Shown piece by piece: positions 10,728-20,187 of a stretch of DNA of 64,000 nt. The translations under genes were made by a program, and so were the position numbers. Origin of the DNA: Hirschia baltica ATCC 49814 (GTDB taxonomy: Bacteria > Pseudomonadota > Alphaproteobacteria > Caulobacterales > Hyphomonadaceae); assembly GCF_000023785.1 (NCBI RefSeq), contig NC_012982.1, positions 3,391,623-3,455,622 of the forward strand, in the 5' to 3' direction. The first letter of the stretch is position 1; each line of letters starts with the position of its first letter. The notes beneath the pieces were generated by a model. It was not told where the DNA came from. It did not search any database and saw nothing but the letters and a program-made list of their open reading frames with translations.

Positions 10728-13025
10728 ATGAGCTCCAAACGCCCATCTTTCACGGATGAAGAAGCGCTTGCCTTCCACCAGGAACCAACACCCGGTAAGA
10801 TTTCAATGTTACCGACAAAGCCTATGCAGACTCAAAGAGATCTGTCTTTGGCATATTCCCCTGGTGTGGCGATACCTGTTGAAGCAATCGCAAAAGATCA
10901 AGACCTTGCGTATGATTATACGTCTAAAGGTAATACTGTAGCGGTCATCTCAAACGGGACGGCTATTCTTGGTCTTGGAAATCTGGGTGCCCTCGCCTCA
11001 AAGCCGGTGATGGAAGGTAAGTCTGTTCTATTCAAACGTTTTGCGGATGTTGATTCATTCGACATTGAAATAGATGAAGAAGATCCCGATAAAATTATCG
11101 AATGCGTGCGGATGATCGGTTCGACATTTGGTGGAATCAACCTCGAAGACATCAAATCTCCCGAATGCTTTCAAATTGAAGCAGAGCTACGTGAGAAACT
11201 AAATATCCCAGTCTTCCATGATGATCAGCACGGAACTGCAATCATCGCAGCTGCTGGACTGATCAATGCCGCAGAAATTACGGGTCGAAACCTAAAAGAT
11301 ATCAAAGTCGCAATTTCTGGAGCCGGTGCCGCAGGGCTTTCTGTTGCAGGCCTTATCCACCACCTTGGCGTACCTAAAAGCAATATTTTGATGTGTGACC
11401 GCGATGGTGTCATCTATCAAGGCCGTACCAAAAGTATGGATCAATATAAGTCTGCATTTACGGTTAAAACCAAAAAACGCACTCTTGCCGAAGCTGTTGA
11501 TGGCGCTGATGTACTAATTGGCCTTTCCGTAAAGGGTGCAGTCAGTAAAGACATGGTCAAATCTATGGCCAAAAACCCCATCATTTTTGTGATGGCCAAC
11601 CCTGACCCTGAGATCACACCGGAAGAAATTCAGGAAGTTCGTAGCGATGCAATCATCGCAACCGGCCGTTCTGATTACCCAAATCAAGTCAACAACGTAC
11701 TTGGTTTCCCTTATATTTTCCGGGGCGCGCTAGACGTTCGGGCATCTGCAATTAACGAAGAAATGAAAGTTGCATGTGCTCGTGCACTCGCAATGCTTGC
11801 ACGTGAAGATGTGCCTGATGAAGTGGCAGCTGCCTATCATGGTGCCCGTCCAAAATTTGGACGCGACTACATCATTCCTGTTCCGTTTGACCCACGTTTG
11901 ATTTCCTACATCCCTCCTTTTGTGGCCCAAGCAGCAATGGATACAGGTGTGGCGCGCAAGCCAATTGAAGATATGGAAGCCTATTCCAACACCTTGGCTC
12001 GTCGCTTAAATCCATCTGCTGGATTTTTACAGCGTTTCCAAGGCGCTGTACGTCGTGAAGCACCAAAACGTATTGTATTTGCTGAGGGTGAAGAACCTGC
12101 AATTATCCGCGCAGCTTTTGCCTTTAAAACCCAAGAACTTGGCCACCCAATCCTAATTGGACGCGAAGAACAGGTTAAACGCAATATGCGATTGGTTGGC
12201 GTTCCCGAAGATGAATTAGAAATCATCAACGCACGTTTGTCTGACAATAATCCAGCTTACTTCGACTATCTTTACGAACGCACGCAAAGAAGTGGTCTAC
12301 TTCAAAGAGACGTGCAACGTATGGTCAATAATGATCGTAACGTATTTGGTGCTTGCATGGTCGCGTGCGGCGATGCTGACGGGATGGTTACCGGCCTTAC
12401 CCGTAACTATAATACAGCGCTTAGAGACATCAGACTTGTTGCAGATGAACGTCGCGGCGAACACGCAATTGGTATGTCCATCATTATCTCTAAAAATGGA
12501 CCTCTCTTCGTCGCCGATACATCAATCACAGAAATGCCAACAGCTGAAGAACTTGCAGACAATTCTATTTTGTCTGCTAAAGTTGTGCGCCGCATGGGCT
12601 TTGAGCCACGTGTCGCTTTCTTGTCTAACTCTACCTTTGGATACCCTCATGGTGAGCGGGCAGATGTTGTGCGACAAGCGGCAGAATTAATGGCAACGCG
12701 CGATGATGTCGATTTTGAATATGAAGGTGATATCGCTGTTGATGTCGCGCTAAATCCGAATATGCGCGATACTTACCCATTCTCACGCTTAAGTGCCCCA
12801 GCAAACATCTTGGTTATGCCAGCCATTCACGCGGCATCTATATCCACCAAACTTGCTGCAAACCTTGGTGACACAACAGTTGTCGGGCCCCTCTTATTGG
12901 GTCTGACCTTACCTATCCAAATTGTACAAATGGGATCAACCGTTTCAGATATCGTCAACATGGCAACATTTGCAGCGTATGACCCTCACAGCGACGAAAA
13001 AGATGTTCGCTGGAAAGTTGTCTAA
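10728..13025 (+). CDS. maeB: NADP-dependent malic enzyme with phosphotransacetylase-like domain
   Basis: Two-part MaeB-type enzyme of about 765 aa. The N-terminal half is the malic enzyme (malate to pyruvate plus CO2 with NADPH), with LAYSPGVAIP, VFHDDQHGTAI and the Rossmann motif VAISGAGAAGLSVAGL. The C-terminal half resembles phosphate acetyltransferase (EGEEPAIIRAA, VGPLLLGL) and in this family is usually regulatory rather than catalytic. I choose the ATG at 10728 because GAGGA lies 10 nt upstream; an in-frame TTG at 10704 is possible but less convincing. It is monocistronic, ending in a hairpin terminator. Confidence 0.95.
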   Translation: MSSKRPSFTDEEALAFHQEPTPGKISMLPTKPMQTQRDLSLAYSPGVAIPVEAIAKDQDLAYDYTSKGNTVAVISNGTAILGLGNLGALASKPVMEGKSVLFKRFADVDSFDIEIDEEDPDKIIECVRMIGSTFGGINLEDIKSPECFQIEAELREKLNIPVFHDDQHGTAIIAAAGLINAAEITGRNLKDIKVAISGAGAAGLSVAGLIHHLGVPKSNILMCDRDGVIYQGRTKSMDQYKSAFTVKTKKRTLAEAVDGADVLIGLSVKGAVSKDMVKSMAKNPIIFVMANPDPEITPEEIQEVRSDAIIATGRSDYPNQVNNVLGFPYIFRGALDVRASAINEEMKVACARALAMLAREDVPDEVAAAYHGARPKFGRDYIIPVPFDPRLISYIPPFVAQAAMDTGVARKPIEDMEAYSNTLARRLNPSAGFLQRFQGAVRREAPKRIVFAEGEEPAIIRAAFAFKTQELGHPILIGREEQVKRNMRLVGVPEDELEIINARLSDNNPAYFDYLYERTQRSGLLQRDVQRMVNNDRNVFGACMVACGDADGMVTGLTRNYNTALRDIRLVADERRGEHAIGMSIIISKNGPLFVADTSITEMPTAEELADNSILSAKVVRRMGFEPRVAFLSNSTFGYPHGERADVVRQAAELMATRDDVDFEYEGDIAVDVALNPNMRDTYPFSRLSAPANILVMPAIHAASISTKLAANLGDTTVVGPLLLGLTLPIQIVQMGSTVSDIVNMATFAAYDPHSDEKDVRWKVV

Positions 13026-13042
13026 ACTAAATCTACTAAATC

Positions 13043-13076
13043 AAAGGCCGCTTGTTTCAAACGAGCGGCCTTTTTT
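13043..13076. terminator. Bidirectional intrinsic terminator between maeB and the ampG-like gene
   Basis: Stem AAAGGCCGCT paired with AGCGGCCTTT around a short loop, followed by a T-run on the + strand and preceded by A residues that give a T-run on the - strand. It lies between the convergent maeB and MFS genes and can serve both. Confidence 0.85.
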
Positions 13077-13091
13077 CTTATGATTGGGTAA

Positions 13092-14465
13092 TCAGGATAA
13101 ATCCGCTTCACCCTTCGCAGTCTGAGGGCCCATCATTAATATGAAAACAATCAGTGCTGCCGCTGGAATAACGTAGGATGCAGACAATAGAAATAACCCT
13201 GCATATCCTATAGTTTCGGCTATCACCCCAGAAAAACCCGCTGCAAACTTACAGAAAAATGCATATAGAGAACTCAAACAAGCATATTGTGTTGCCGCAT
13301 TTCTAGGGTCAGTCAGGCTTGAGAGATATGCGATAAATGCTGTCCCTACAAAACCTCCTGCAATATTATCAGCGCCGATTGCCGCAAATAACCAGAAATT
13401 ACTCGGAACTGTAATTCCAACCAATTGCCCATCATTTGCTGCTCGTATCGCATCTGCTTGGTCTGGAATGCCTAAATTTGCTAACAATGCATAGGCAGCC
13501 GTCGTCAAAAACGTTAGCGGAATACCAAATAGAAGCGCTTTTAATACACCTAATCGCGCGACACCAATCGCACCTAGAAAAGCGCCCGCAATAAGAAACC
13601 ATGGCCCAAATCCACTTTGAAACCCACCAATAACTGTCTTTGTATAACCAAGGTCTACATAAAGCGGAGCCGCCATAACGCCCATCGTGAAATCTGGCAG
13701 ACGATAAAGCGCGACAACCCCAGCAACGGGCAATATCCATATTCCAAGACGTGAGATCAATTGCTTGAATGGCTCAACCAACGCATTTGAAATTGAGATA
13801 TGAACGGGTTGATTAGCTTTTTCATTTTGTATCCGGACTGCATGCTCAGGCTCTCGCATCAAAAGCACCAATGTGGCCCCTATGAGCATAATTAAAGCCA
13901 TAAGCGAAAACGTCACAATCCACGGGAAATAATCAGCCAGAGCCAACCCAACACCGGAAAACATGATTGCAAACCGATAGCCCAATTGGTAAATCGCAGC
14001 CATTGTTCCCTGATCTACAGTCTCAGCAGATTCAATTCGCCATGCATCAATTGCTATATCCAAAGTCGCACCAGAATAAGCAAGTATTGCTGCTCCCAAT
14101 AGCGTCGTCCAAAGTGCATTAACTGGATCAGAACTCGCAATCACAAACAAACCAATTGCTGTGCCTATCATCGCAACAATCATCCATGATCGACGTTGGC
14201 CTAGCTTATTCGTAAGATAAGGTATTTTTATTCTGTCTACGCCCGGCGACCACAACCATTTCAGCGTATAAGCTATCGTGATCCAATACATGAAGCCAAT
14301 CGTTGATTTGTCGATTCCAACGTCACGTAGCCATACCGAAAGTTTTTGGAACACCATCATCAAAGGCAAGCCGGATGCAAAACCCAAAACTAACATCGAC
14401 GCAAACTTAGGTTCCTTCAATCTCCCAAGCATATCTATAAATTCGTTGGTTTTAGTTCCCCTCAT
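13092..14465 (-). CDS. ampG: AmpG-like MFS permease (putative muropeptide importer)
   Basis: Major-facilitator transporter of about 457 aa with roughly 12 hydrophobic segments. The N-terminal block FASGLPLMMVFQKLSVWLRD, then SLYWITIAYTLKWLWSP-like residues and GQRRSWM, matches AmpG-type permeases, which import anhydromuropeptides for cell-wall recycling. The ATG at 14465 is preferred: it overlaps the kinase stop codon as ATGA and follows a GGAGGGATG Shine-Dalgarno region. A start at 14492 would add nine residues. It is translationally coupled to the upstream hybrid histidine kinase. The substrate is inferred from family membership; other AAT-family MFS carriers look similar. Confidence 0.8.
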   Translation of the reverse strand: MRGTKTNEFIDMLGRLKEPKFASMLVLGFASGLPLMMVFQKLSVWLRDVGIDKSTIGFMYWITIAYTLKWLWSPGVDRIKIPYLTNKLGQRRSWMIVAMIGTAIGLFVIASSDPVNALWTTLLGAAILAYSGATLDIAIDAWRIESAETVDQGTMAAIYQLGYRFAIMFSGVGLALADYFPWIVTFSLMALIMLIGATLVLLMREPEHAVRIQNEKANQPVHISISNALVEPFKQLISRLGIWILPVAGVVALYRLPDFTMGVMAAPLYVDLGYTKTVIGGFQSGFGPWFLIAGAFLGAIGVARLGVLKALLFGIPLTFLTTAAYALLANLGIPDQADAIRAANDGQLVGITVPSNFWLFAAIGADNIAGGFVGTAFIAYLSSLTDPRNAATQYACLSSLYAFFCKFAAGFSGVIAETIGYAGLFLLSASYVIPAAALIVFILMMGPQTAKGEADLS

Positions 14466-15979
14466 ACCTGCATCCCTCCTGAGACAGCCCAACTCAATGC
14501 CAACTCACGCAGACGTTGAGGGTCTATTGGTTTAGCAGCGATCAAACTAACGCCTGCTTTTTCTGCTTTCGTTTCCAGCTCAGGATCGACATCCGCCGTC
14601 ACCGCAATAATTGGCACTTTTCCTGTCACGCCACCTAAAGCACGTATTCGTCGCGTCGCTTCTAAGCCATCCATTACCGGCATTCGAACATCCATAAAGA
14701 TGATAGAATACGGCGTATTTTGGACTGCTTCTAACGCTTCAGCACCAGTGCCCGCTGTATCAACAGCAAAACCCGCTGTCGTTAATGCGCGTTTTGCCAA
14801 TAAAGAATTTACCGGATTATCATCAGCGATCAAAGCACGAGACCCAGGTAAAGCAGTTTCGATACTTTCTTGGCTCTCTTTAAATTCCTCACCCCGCGCA
14901 GCTATTGCAACGCGTTCAGCGATAGAACTACCCCGCAGCGGCCGGATAAGATAGCCAACACACCCCATTTCACGAAATTTAGGAATTTGCGCGCGATCTT
15001 CTGGTCTCAGGATAACCAAGGTTGGCGTTTTTTTCGCAGTTTTTTTGATGTCAGCGGGCGAATGAGAACCATCCAAAATAGCGACATCGGGCTTTTCTTT
15101 GTGCGCAGGCAAGCGACATATCAAATCAGAATCCGCAAGCGCACTCATCACTGCAATTTGAGAGGCACAGCTTGCGCGCAAATCCACACATAATTGAGTT
15201 TTCGAAATAGCCTTTTTTGTACTCTTTTTTGACTCGCTCACCTCAAGCGGCAATGTCAAAAAGAACCCTGCGCCAGACCCAAGCTCGCTAGAAATATGCA
15301 AACGCCCCTTCATGGCCAATGCAAGTCTTTGCGCGATCGCTAGACCCAATCCGACACCACTATCTTTTCCAGCATCGGACGCAGACACCTGCCCATAGGC
15401 TGAAAATATTTTTTCTTGGTCTTTTTTGGGAATTCCTGCACCAGTATCGCGAACAGCAAAAACTAATTCACCTGATGTCGCCAAACGTGCCGTAACCAGT
15501 ATTCCACCTGCTTGTGTGAATTTAATTGCATTACCCGCAAGATTGAAGAGTATCTGCCTAATGCGCCCTGCATCTCCCAAAAAGCTTGCTGGCATTCCAG
15601 GTGAAGGCGCTGCTGCAATATCAAGATTTGCCGCATGGGCTCTTGGTGCAAGCAATTCAACGACATCCTGAATAAGCTCAGAAGGATCAAATGCTGCAAT
15701 ATCTAGCGGAATATCTCCAGCTTCAAGGCGTGAATAATCCAAAACATTATTAAGCAAGTCCAGAAGACGAGACCCGCTTTTTCCAATCGCTTCAACATAT
15801 TCTTTTTGAACCAAAGAAAGCTCAGTTTCTTTAAGCAAAGAAACCATTCCCAGAATACCGTTCAAAGGCGTACGAATTTCGTGCGAAACAGATGCCGTAA
15901 AGCGCTGCGACGTATCAGGCTCTAATGTCTGCTCAGTGGCAATTAATTCTGGTTTATCAGATGCACTCTGTGATGACAT
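14462..15979 (-). CDS. Soluble hybrid histidine kinase with C-terminal receiver domain
   Basis: A 505-aa hybrid sensor kinase. After only about 25 residues comes the dimerisation/phosphoacceptor box with His33 (SHEIRTPLNGILGM), then a HATPase_c domain (N-box around NLAGNAIKFTQAGG, G-box DTGAGIPKKDQEKIFSAYGQ, and GVGLGLAIAQRLA). Next is a degenerate receiver-like stretch (about 265-365), and finally a canonical receiver domain with acidic pair DD, phosphoacceptor Asp430 (FMDVRMPVMDGLE) and Lys483. There is no membrane segment and no recognisable sensor domain, so the input is probably a partner protein or cytoplasmic signal. Its stop codon overlaps the start of the ampG-like gene by 4 nt. Confidence 0.9.
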   Translation of the reverse strand: MSSQSASDKPELIATEQTLEPDTSQRFTASVSHEIRTPLNGILGMVSLLKETELSLVQKEYVEAIGKSGSRLLDLLNNVLDYSRLEAGDIPLDIAAFDPSELIQDVVELLAPRAHAANLDIAAAPSPGMPASFLGDAGRIRQILFNLAGNAIKFTQAGGILVTARLATSGELVFAVRDTGAGIPKKDQEKIFSAYGQVSASDAGKDSGVGLGLAIAQRLALAMKGRLHISSELGSGAGFFLTLPLEVSESKKSTKKAISKTQLCVDLRASCASQIAVMSALADSDLICRLPAHKEKPDVAILDGSHSPADIKKTAKKTPTLVILRPEDRAQIPKFREMGCVGYLIRPLRGSSIAERVAIAARGEEFKESQESIETALPGSRALIADDNPVNSLLAKRALTTAGFAVDTAGTGAEALEAVQNTPYSIIFMDVRMPVMDGLEATRRIRALGGVTGKVPIIAVTADVDPELETKAEKAGVSLIAAKPIDPQRLRELALSWAVSGGMQV

Positions 15980-16076
15980 GAATACGGCTCGCTTATGGTT
16001 TGTTAGACTGACATAGCAATTGCCTTGGTTAACAAAACCTTACATTCATAAATTCCAGACGGCTATGTCTTGAAAA

Positions 16077-17615
16077 TCAAACCTTTAAGATATCATGTGA
16101 GACCTTTGGCAAGCCTATTGGGCGATATCTATAATTTAGCGCTTCTGCGACATGAATCCGCCTGACCAATTGTGATCCATCTAAATCAGCTATAGTTCGC
16201 GAAACCTTCAACACTCGATGATAGCCACGGGCTGATAAATTTAGTTTTTGCGCCGCCTGCATCAACAAATCCAAACCGGACTGCTCGGGTGTACAAAATG
16301 CATCAATAGCCTGCGTATCAGCATCTACATTTAAACGCCGCGCTCCTGATACTTCACGATATCTTTCTTCCTGCAATAATCTTGCTTTAGATACTCGTTC
16401 AGCAACTTCCGCACTCCCCTCAGTAGGCGGAGGTAAGGTCAAATCCATCGCCGTCACTGCAGGGACATCAATGAATAGATCTATTCTATCGAGAAATGGG
16501 CCCGACACGCGCCCCATATAATCGGCTTTACAAGCAGGTTTACGTCGACACAAACTTTCCGATGGGCCACCTCCACATTTACACGGATTAGCCGCAGCAA
16601 TAAGCTGGAAACGACTAGGATAACGCACATGCCTATTCGCCCGTGAAATGACAGCTTCACCATTTTCTAGGGGTTGACGGAGGCTATCCAAAACCTGCCC
16701 AGAGAATTCTGGAATTTCGTCTAAAAACAAAACGCCATGGTGGGCTAAAGACACCTCACCAGGTCTTGCTTTGATACCTCCCCCCACTAACGCCGCCATA
16801 CTGGCCGAATGATGCGGAGATCGAAATGGCCGCACGCGGGAGAGTTTGCCTTTTTCCAGAACGCCCGCAATAGATTGTATTTGACTAACTTCCAGCAATT
16901 CATGCGCACTTAAAGGCGGTAAAATACCCGCAAGCCGCTGGGCAAGCATGGACTTTCCCGATCCTGGAGGACCAATCATCAAGAGGTTATGCCCGCCAGC
17001 CGCTGCAATTTCCAAGGCACGCTTAGCGCCCTCTTGTCCTTTGACATCCTTCAAGTCAGGTATTGCAATATTATCCGTAAGTTCACCTGCTTTCGCTGCA
17101 GGGATTTGCTGATTCCCTTTAAAATGAGAAATCAACGCCATCAGGCTTTTTGCTGCTAAGACATGACCACCGGACCAAGCAGCCTCTGGGCCACAGGCTT
17201 CAGGACAAATAAGAGTTTTGTCCATTGCTTCCGCCGCCATCGCCGCAGGTAGCGCACCAGGTATGATGGCGATATGGCCATCCAAAGACAACTCACCAAT
17301 CGCCGCCAAATCATCCAGTGCACCTGTAGGAATAACATCTATCGCCTGCAAAAGCGCGAGCGCAATCGCCAAATCATAATGGCTCCCCTCTTTGGGAAGG
17401 TCAGCAGGCGCAAGATTTACGACGATACGTTTGGGAGGAAAAGATAAACCAAGCGCAGCAAAAGCTGCCCGAACCCGCTCTTTACTTTCCGCCACGGCTT
17501 TATCAGCCAATCCAACTATTGCAAAATGTGGTTGCCCGTTAAAAAGTTGAACCTGAACATCGACGGGATTGGCAGTAACCCCTTCAAATGCAAATGTTGT
17601 TGTGCGGCTAACCAT
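16077..17615 (-). CDS. comM: YifB/ComM-family Mg-chelatase-like AAA+ ATPase
   Basis: ComM-type helicase that promotes branch migration during natural transformation in species where it has been tested. It has an N-terminal Lon-S5-like domain (SRTTTFAFEGVTANPVDVQV), then a Mg-chelatase AAA+ core with Walker A GPPGSGKSMLAQRLAGILPP and Walker B VLFLDEIPEF. A Cys-rich insert follows (AANPCKCGG ... SLCRRKPACKADY). I choose the ATG at 17615 because a GGGGGA ribosome site sits just upstream; ATGs at 17627 and 17636 are in frame. About 512 aa, typical. Its presence does not show competence, because comM is widespread in non-competent bacteria. Confidence 0.93.
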   Translation of the reverse strand: MVSRTTTFAFEGVTANPVDVQVQLFNGQPHFAIVGLADKAVAESKERVRAAFAALGLSFPPKRIVVNLAPADLPKEGSHYDLAIALALLQAIDVIPTGALDDLAAIGELSLDGHIAIIPGALPAAMAAEAMDKTLICPEACGPEAAWSGGHVLAAKSLMALISHFKGNQQIPAAKAGELTDNIAIPDLKDVKGQEGAKRALEIAAAGGHNLLMIGPPGSGKSMLAQRLAGILPPLSAHELLEVSQIQSIAGVLEKGKLSRVRPFRSPHHSASMAALVGGGIKARPGEVSLAHHGVLFLDEIPEFSGQVLDSLRQPLENGEAVISRANRHVRYPSRFQLIAAANPCKCGGGPSESLCRRKPACKADYMGRVSGPFLDRIDLFIDVPAVTAMDLTLPPPTEGSAEVAERVSKARLLQEERYREVSGARRLNVDADTQAIDAFCTPEQSGLDLLMQAAQKLNLSARGYHRVLKVSRTIADLDGSQLVRRIHVAEALNYRYRPIGLPKVSHDILKV

Positions 17616-17688
17616 ATCATCCCCCATATGCTCCAATGTGGTTTAACACAAAAATTAGAACATATGAAGAACAAAAATGAACTAATGT

Positions 17689-18009
17689 CTATTCGGCGTC
17701 TGTAACATCTGCTTTGGGAATAATAATTTCCGTATCAAAGCTTTCTATTTTCACTGCATCATCCACTGGCAATTCAACTTTTCCCAATGCCGTTTGGCCT
17801 TCAGTCGCTTCATCAGCGTCCTTGAAATTAAACCCACCTGCTGGCGGGGCTGACGCGTCTCCCGGAATAGAAAAATTGAAGCTTGAACTCGAACTTGCCG
17901 GCGCGCTTGTTGGTTCGCCAGGTGGATTTGCATCATTTTCAGCCGCACAAGCTGACGGAATAAATGCAATCATTGCACACGTAAAAATACCTATAGACAA
18001 TTGTTTCAT
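17689..18009 (-). CDS. Small secreted lipoprotein of unknown function
   Basis: A 106-aa protein with an N-terminal signal peptide (MKQLSIGIFTCAMIAFIPSAC) and a possible lipobox ending at Cys21. The rest is low-complexity, rich in Ser, Pro, Ala and acidic residues, with two short related motifs (FNFSIPGD and FNFKDADE). I recognise no family. It stands between comM and gshB with its own upstream gap of about 125 bp. Coding is supported by a plausible export signal and codon use like its neighbours, but nothing indicates a role. Confidence 0.6.
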   Translation of the reverse strand: MKQLSIGIFTCAMIAFIPSACAAENDANPPGEPTSAPASSSSSFNFSIPGDASAPPAGGFNFKDADEATEGQTALGKVELPVDDAVKIESFDTEIIIPKADVTDAE

Positions 18010-18135
18010 AACGAAGATATTCCTTCAAATTCTACTTTAGCCTGTCAAGAAAATGGTCAAAGCCAATCTAAAACACAGCTTATACCCTATTCGACCCGCC
18101 AGCGTTAACTATGTCAACTTTTAGCTTCTATTATA

Positions 18136-19080
18136 TTAGCTCTTTTTGAACTTAGCCTGAATGACATCCCACATTTTAGCGACTGGATCTATTCCTGTCA
18201 TTTTCTTAATCGCCTGCGCACCTGTTGGGGAAGTTACATTCACCTCTGTCATATAATTGCCGATCACATCTATACCGACAAATATCAGACCACGTCTTTT
18301 TAGTTCTGGTCCAATCTTCGCACAAATTTCCAGCTCTCTTTCTGTCAGTTCTGATCCCTGCGCCGTACCACCAACAACAAGATTAGAGCGAATTGCTCCT
18401 TCTGGCGGCATACGATTAATTGCGCCGCATGGTTCACCGTCAACAAGAATAATTCGCTTATCACCTGCTGTTACATCAGGTAAAAAAGCTTGTGCGATAA
18501 ATGGCTCTGGTGCTTTTTCCTGAAACATTTCAACCAATGCTTCAAAATTCCCATCATCCGGCTTGACCCGCACAACTGAAGCACCGCCATGTCCATAAAG
18601 CGGCTTGAGTACGATATCTTTGTGTTTTTTGCGAAAGGCCTGAATCGCCTCAAGCGACCGGCTTATCAAAGTGGGTGGCTGAAGTTCAGGATAGATAAGC
18701 GGAAACACTTTTTCAGGACTTGAAGCAACCCACGCTGGATCATTAACGACAAGCGTGTCTTCTTTGACGAGTTCCAGCAAATGAGCAGCCGTTAGATAAC
18801 CCATGTGAAATGGTGGATCCTGACGCATCAAAATGACATCGACATCTACTCGTAAATCGAGCAATACGCGTTCGCCTATTTCACAATGACCATCATCTCG
18901 ACGAAAAACCTTTGCAGGTCTCGCCCATGCCTTCACATCACCCGCATCATAAAAGAGGTCATCAACACCATAAACCCATGTCGAAAAGCCACGCGACTGC
19001 GCCTCTTCAATCATTGCAAACGTTGTGTCCCCTGCCGGATTCACATTTTCAAGCGGGTCCATTTGAACGGCAATTTTCAT
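18136..19080 (-). CDS. gshB: Glutathione synthetase
   Basis: ATP-grasp ligase that joins gamma-glutamylcysteine and glycine to make glutathione. Family landmarks: the N-terminal AVQMDPLENVNPAGDTTFAM, the ATP-grasp lysine segment VLKPLYGHGGASVVRV, RIILVDGEPCGAINRMP, and C-terminal VGIDVIGNYMTEVNVTSPTG. About 314 aa, the usual length. The start at the ATG 19080 (MKIAVQMDP) matches homologues; an ATG at 19089 adds three residues. It belongs to the leftward gshB / BON / yraN / rsmI neighbourhood often conserved in alphaproteobacteria. Glutathione made here would supply the gloA product elsewhere in the window. Confidence 0.96.
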   Translation of the reverse strand: MKIAVQMDPLENVNPAGDTTFAMIEEAQSRGFSTWVYGVDDLFYDAGDVKAWARPAKVFRRDDGHCEIGERVLLDLRVDVDVILMRQDPPFHMGYLTAAHLLELVKEDTLVVNDPAWVASSPEKVFPLIYPELQPPTLISRSLEAIQAFRKKHKDIVLKPLYGHGGASVVRVKPDDGNFEALVEMFQEKAPEPFIAQAFLPDVTAGDKRIILVDGEPCGAINRMPPEGAIRSNLVVGGTAQGSELTERELEICAKIGPELKRRGLIFVGIDVIGNYMTEVNVTSPTGAQAIKKMTGIDPVAKMWDVIQAKFKKS

Positions 19081-19169
19081 AGCGGGCATTAGCCTCCAGC
19101 AAGCATAGAAATATCCTCGGCAATTTGCCGAAGAAAATGGTCATTTCCTAAAAGATAGGGTGTTACAAA

Positions 19170-20069
19170 CTATTTGGAAGAGCCGTTGTCGCCAAATGGG
19201 TCTCCATATGGATCTGCATATCCTGAAGACGCATCATTTGGGCTCTCTGGAACAATCAAATATCCATCTGCATCATACTGAGCAGCTGGTTGCGCAGGAT
19301 CATAATAAGGTTGCTGTGTTGGCACAGACTGGTTGGCACCGCCATAAAGTCCTGAATCATCAACCCCATAAGCAGATTGTGGAGGATTAGGGTCTATATA
19401 TCCAACTTGACCATCATTTGAATATTGCGGTTGTTGCGTTGGATATTGCGACACTGATGGTGCCGTTTGAATAGGTGCTGGCTGATTACCATACCCCGCT
19501 GGTGGACCCGATTGAGCTGTATATCCAGGCGGTAGTGAGCGATCACGCATTTTCACATATGACACGACACGATCAACGCCTTTTATTAGGCTAGCATGTT
19601 CAGCAGCACGTTTTAATTCAGTTTGATTGCGTGCAAAGCCTAGCAAATAAACAACGCCATTAAATGTCTCAATGTTGTAATTCACACTTTTAATCTCAGC
19701 GTCTCCCACCAAGCGAGAGCGAAGTTTTGTTGTGATCCACTCATCATTGAGATTTTCAAGAATTTTCGTCTTGGGCATCACCTCAATTTCATTCGCAACC
19801 TCATCAATTGTGCGAACACTCCAAGCGATCTGATCGGCAGTCACTTTGTCTTCTTCTGTTTCAACACGGCCTGTTAGCAAAACAAGTCTAGACGTGACTT
19901 CAACGTCGACTTGTCCAAATCGGCCAGCTGACTCCTTCAGCAGCAGCGCTTTTATTTGGCTCGATGCAGAAGCTTCATCAAGACTTTCACCAAAAGTCTT
20001 TTCTTGTACAACCGCACAACCGCCTAAACCGATAGAAAGAAGTACGAGGGCAGCGACGCGGGATTTCAT
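19170..20069 (-). CDS. BON-domain outer-membrane lipoprotein with Pro/Gln/Tyr-rich tail
   Basis: A 299-aa lipoprotein: signal peptide with lipobox LSIGLGGC, then two BON domains (about 35-105, including VDVEVTSRLVLLTGRVETEEDK, and about 110-180, including VNYNIETFNGVVYLLGFARN). The last 115 residues are low-complexity (Gln, Pro, Tyr, Gly, Asp). The BON core resembles DolP/OsmY proteins that bind anionic phospholipid and help outer-membrane integrity. The long disordered tail is absent from E. coli DolP. In enterobacteria dolP also neighbours yraN and lpoA, so the context agrees. The exact role is inferred. Confidence 0.82.
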   Translation of the reverse strand: MKSRVAALVLLSIGLGGCAVVQEKTFGESLDEASASSQIKALLLKESAGRFGQVDVEVTSRLVLLTGRVETEEDKVTADQIAWSVRTIDEVANEIEVMPKTKILENLNDEWITTKLRSRLVGDAEIKSVNYNIETFNGVVYLLGFARNQTELKRAAEHASLIKGVDRVVSYVKMRDRSLPPGYTAQSGPPAGYGNQPAPIQTAPSVSQYPTQQPQYSNDGQVGYIDPNPPQSAYGVDDSGLYGGANQSVPTQQPYYDPAQPAAQYDADGYLIVPESPNDASSGYADPYGDPFGDNGSSK

Positions 20070-20187
20070 GGGTCAAGCTCCGAGTGAAATGTGAATTGGG
20101 CAAAGTTTAGAGCGCTAAGGTTAATGAAGACATATGGCAATAAATTGGCATAAAATTTCTTCTTCATTCCTACTAGCTTAATTGTAA

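Noticed and set aside
16077..17615. comM as evidence for natural competence
   Set aside because: comM is widespread in non-competent bacteria; no other competence gene is in the window.
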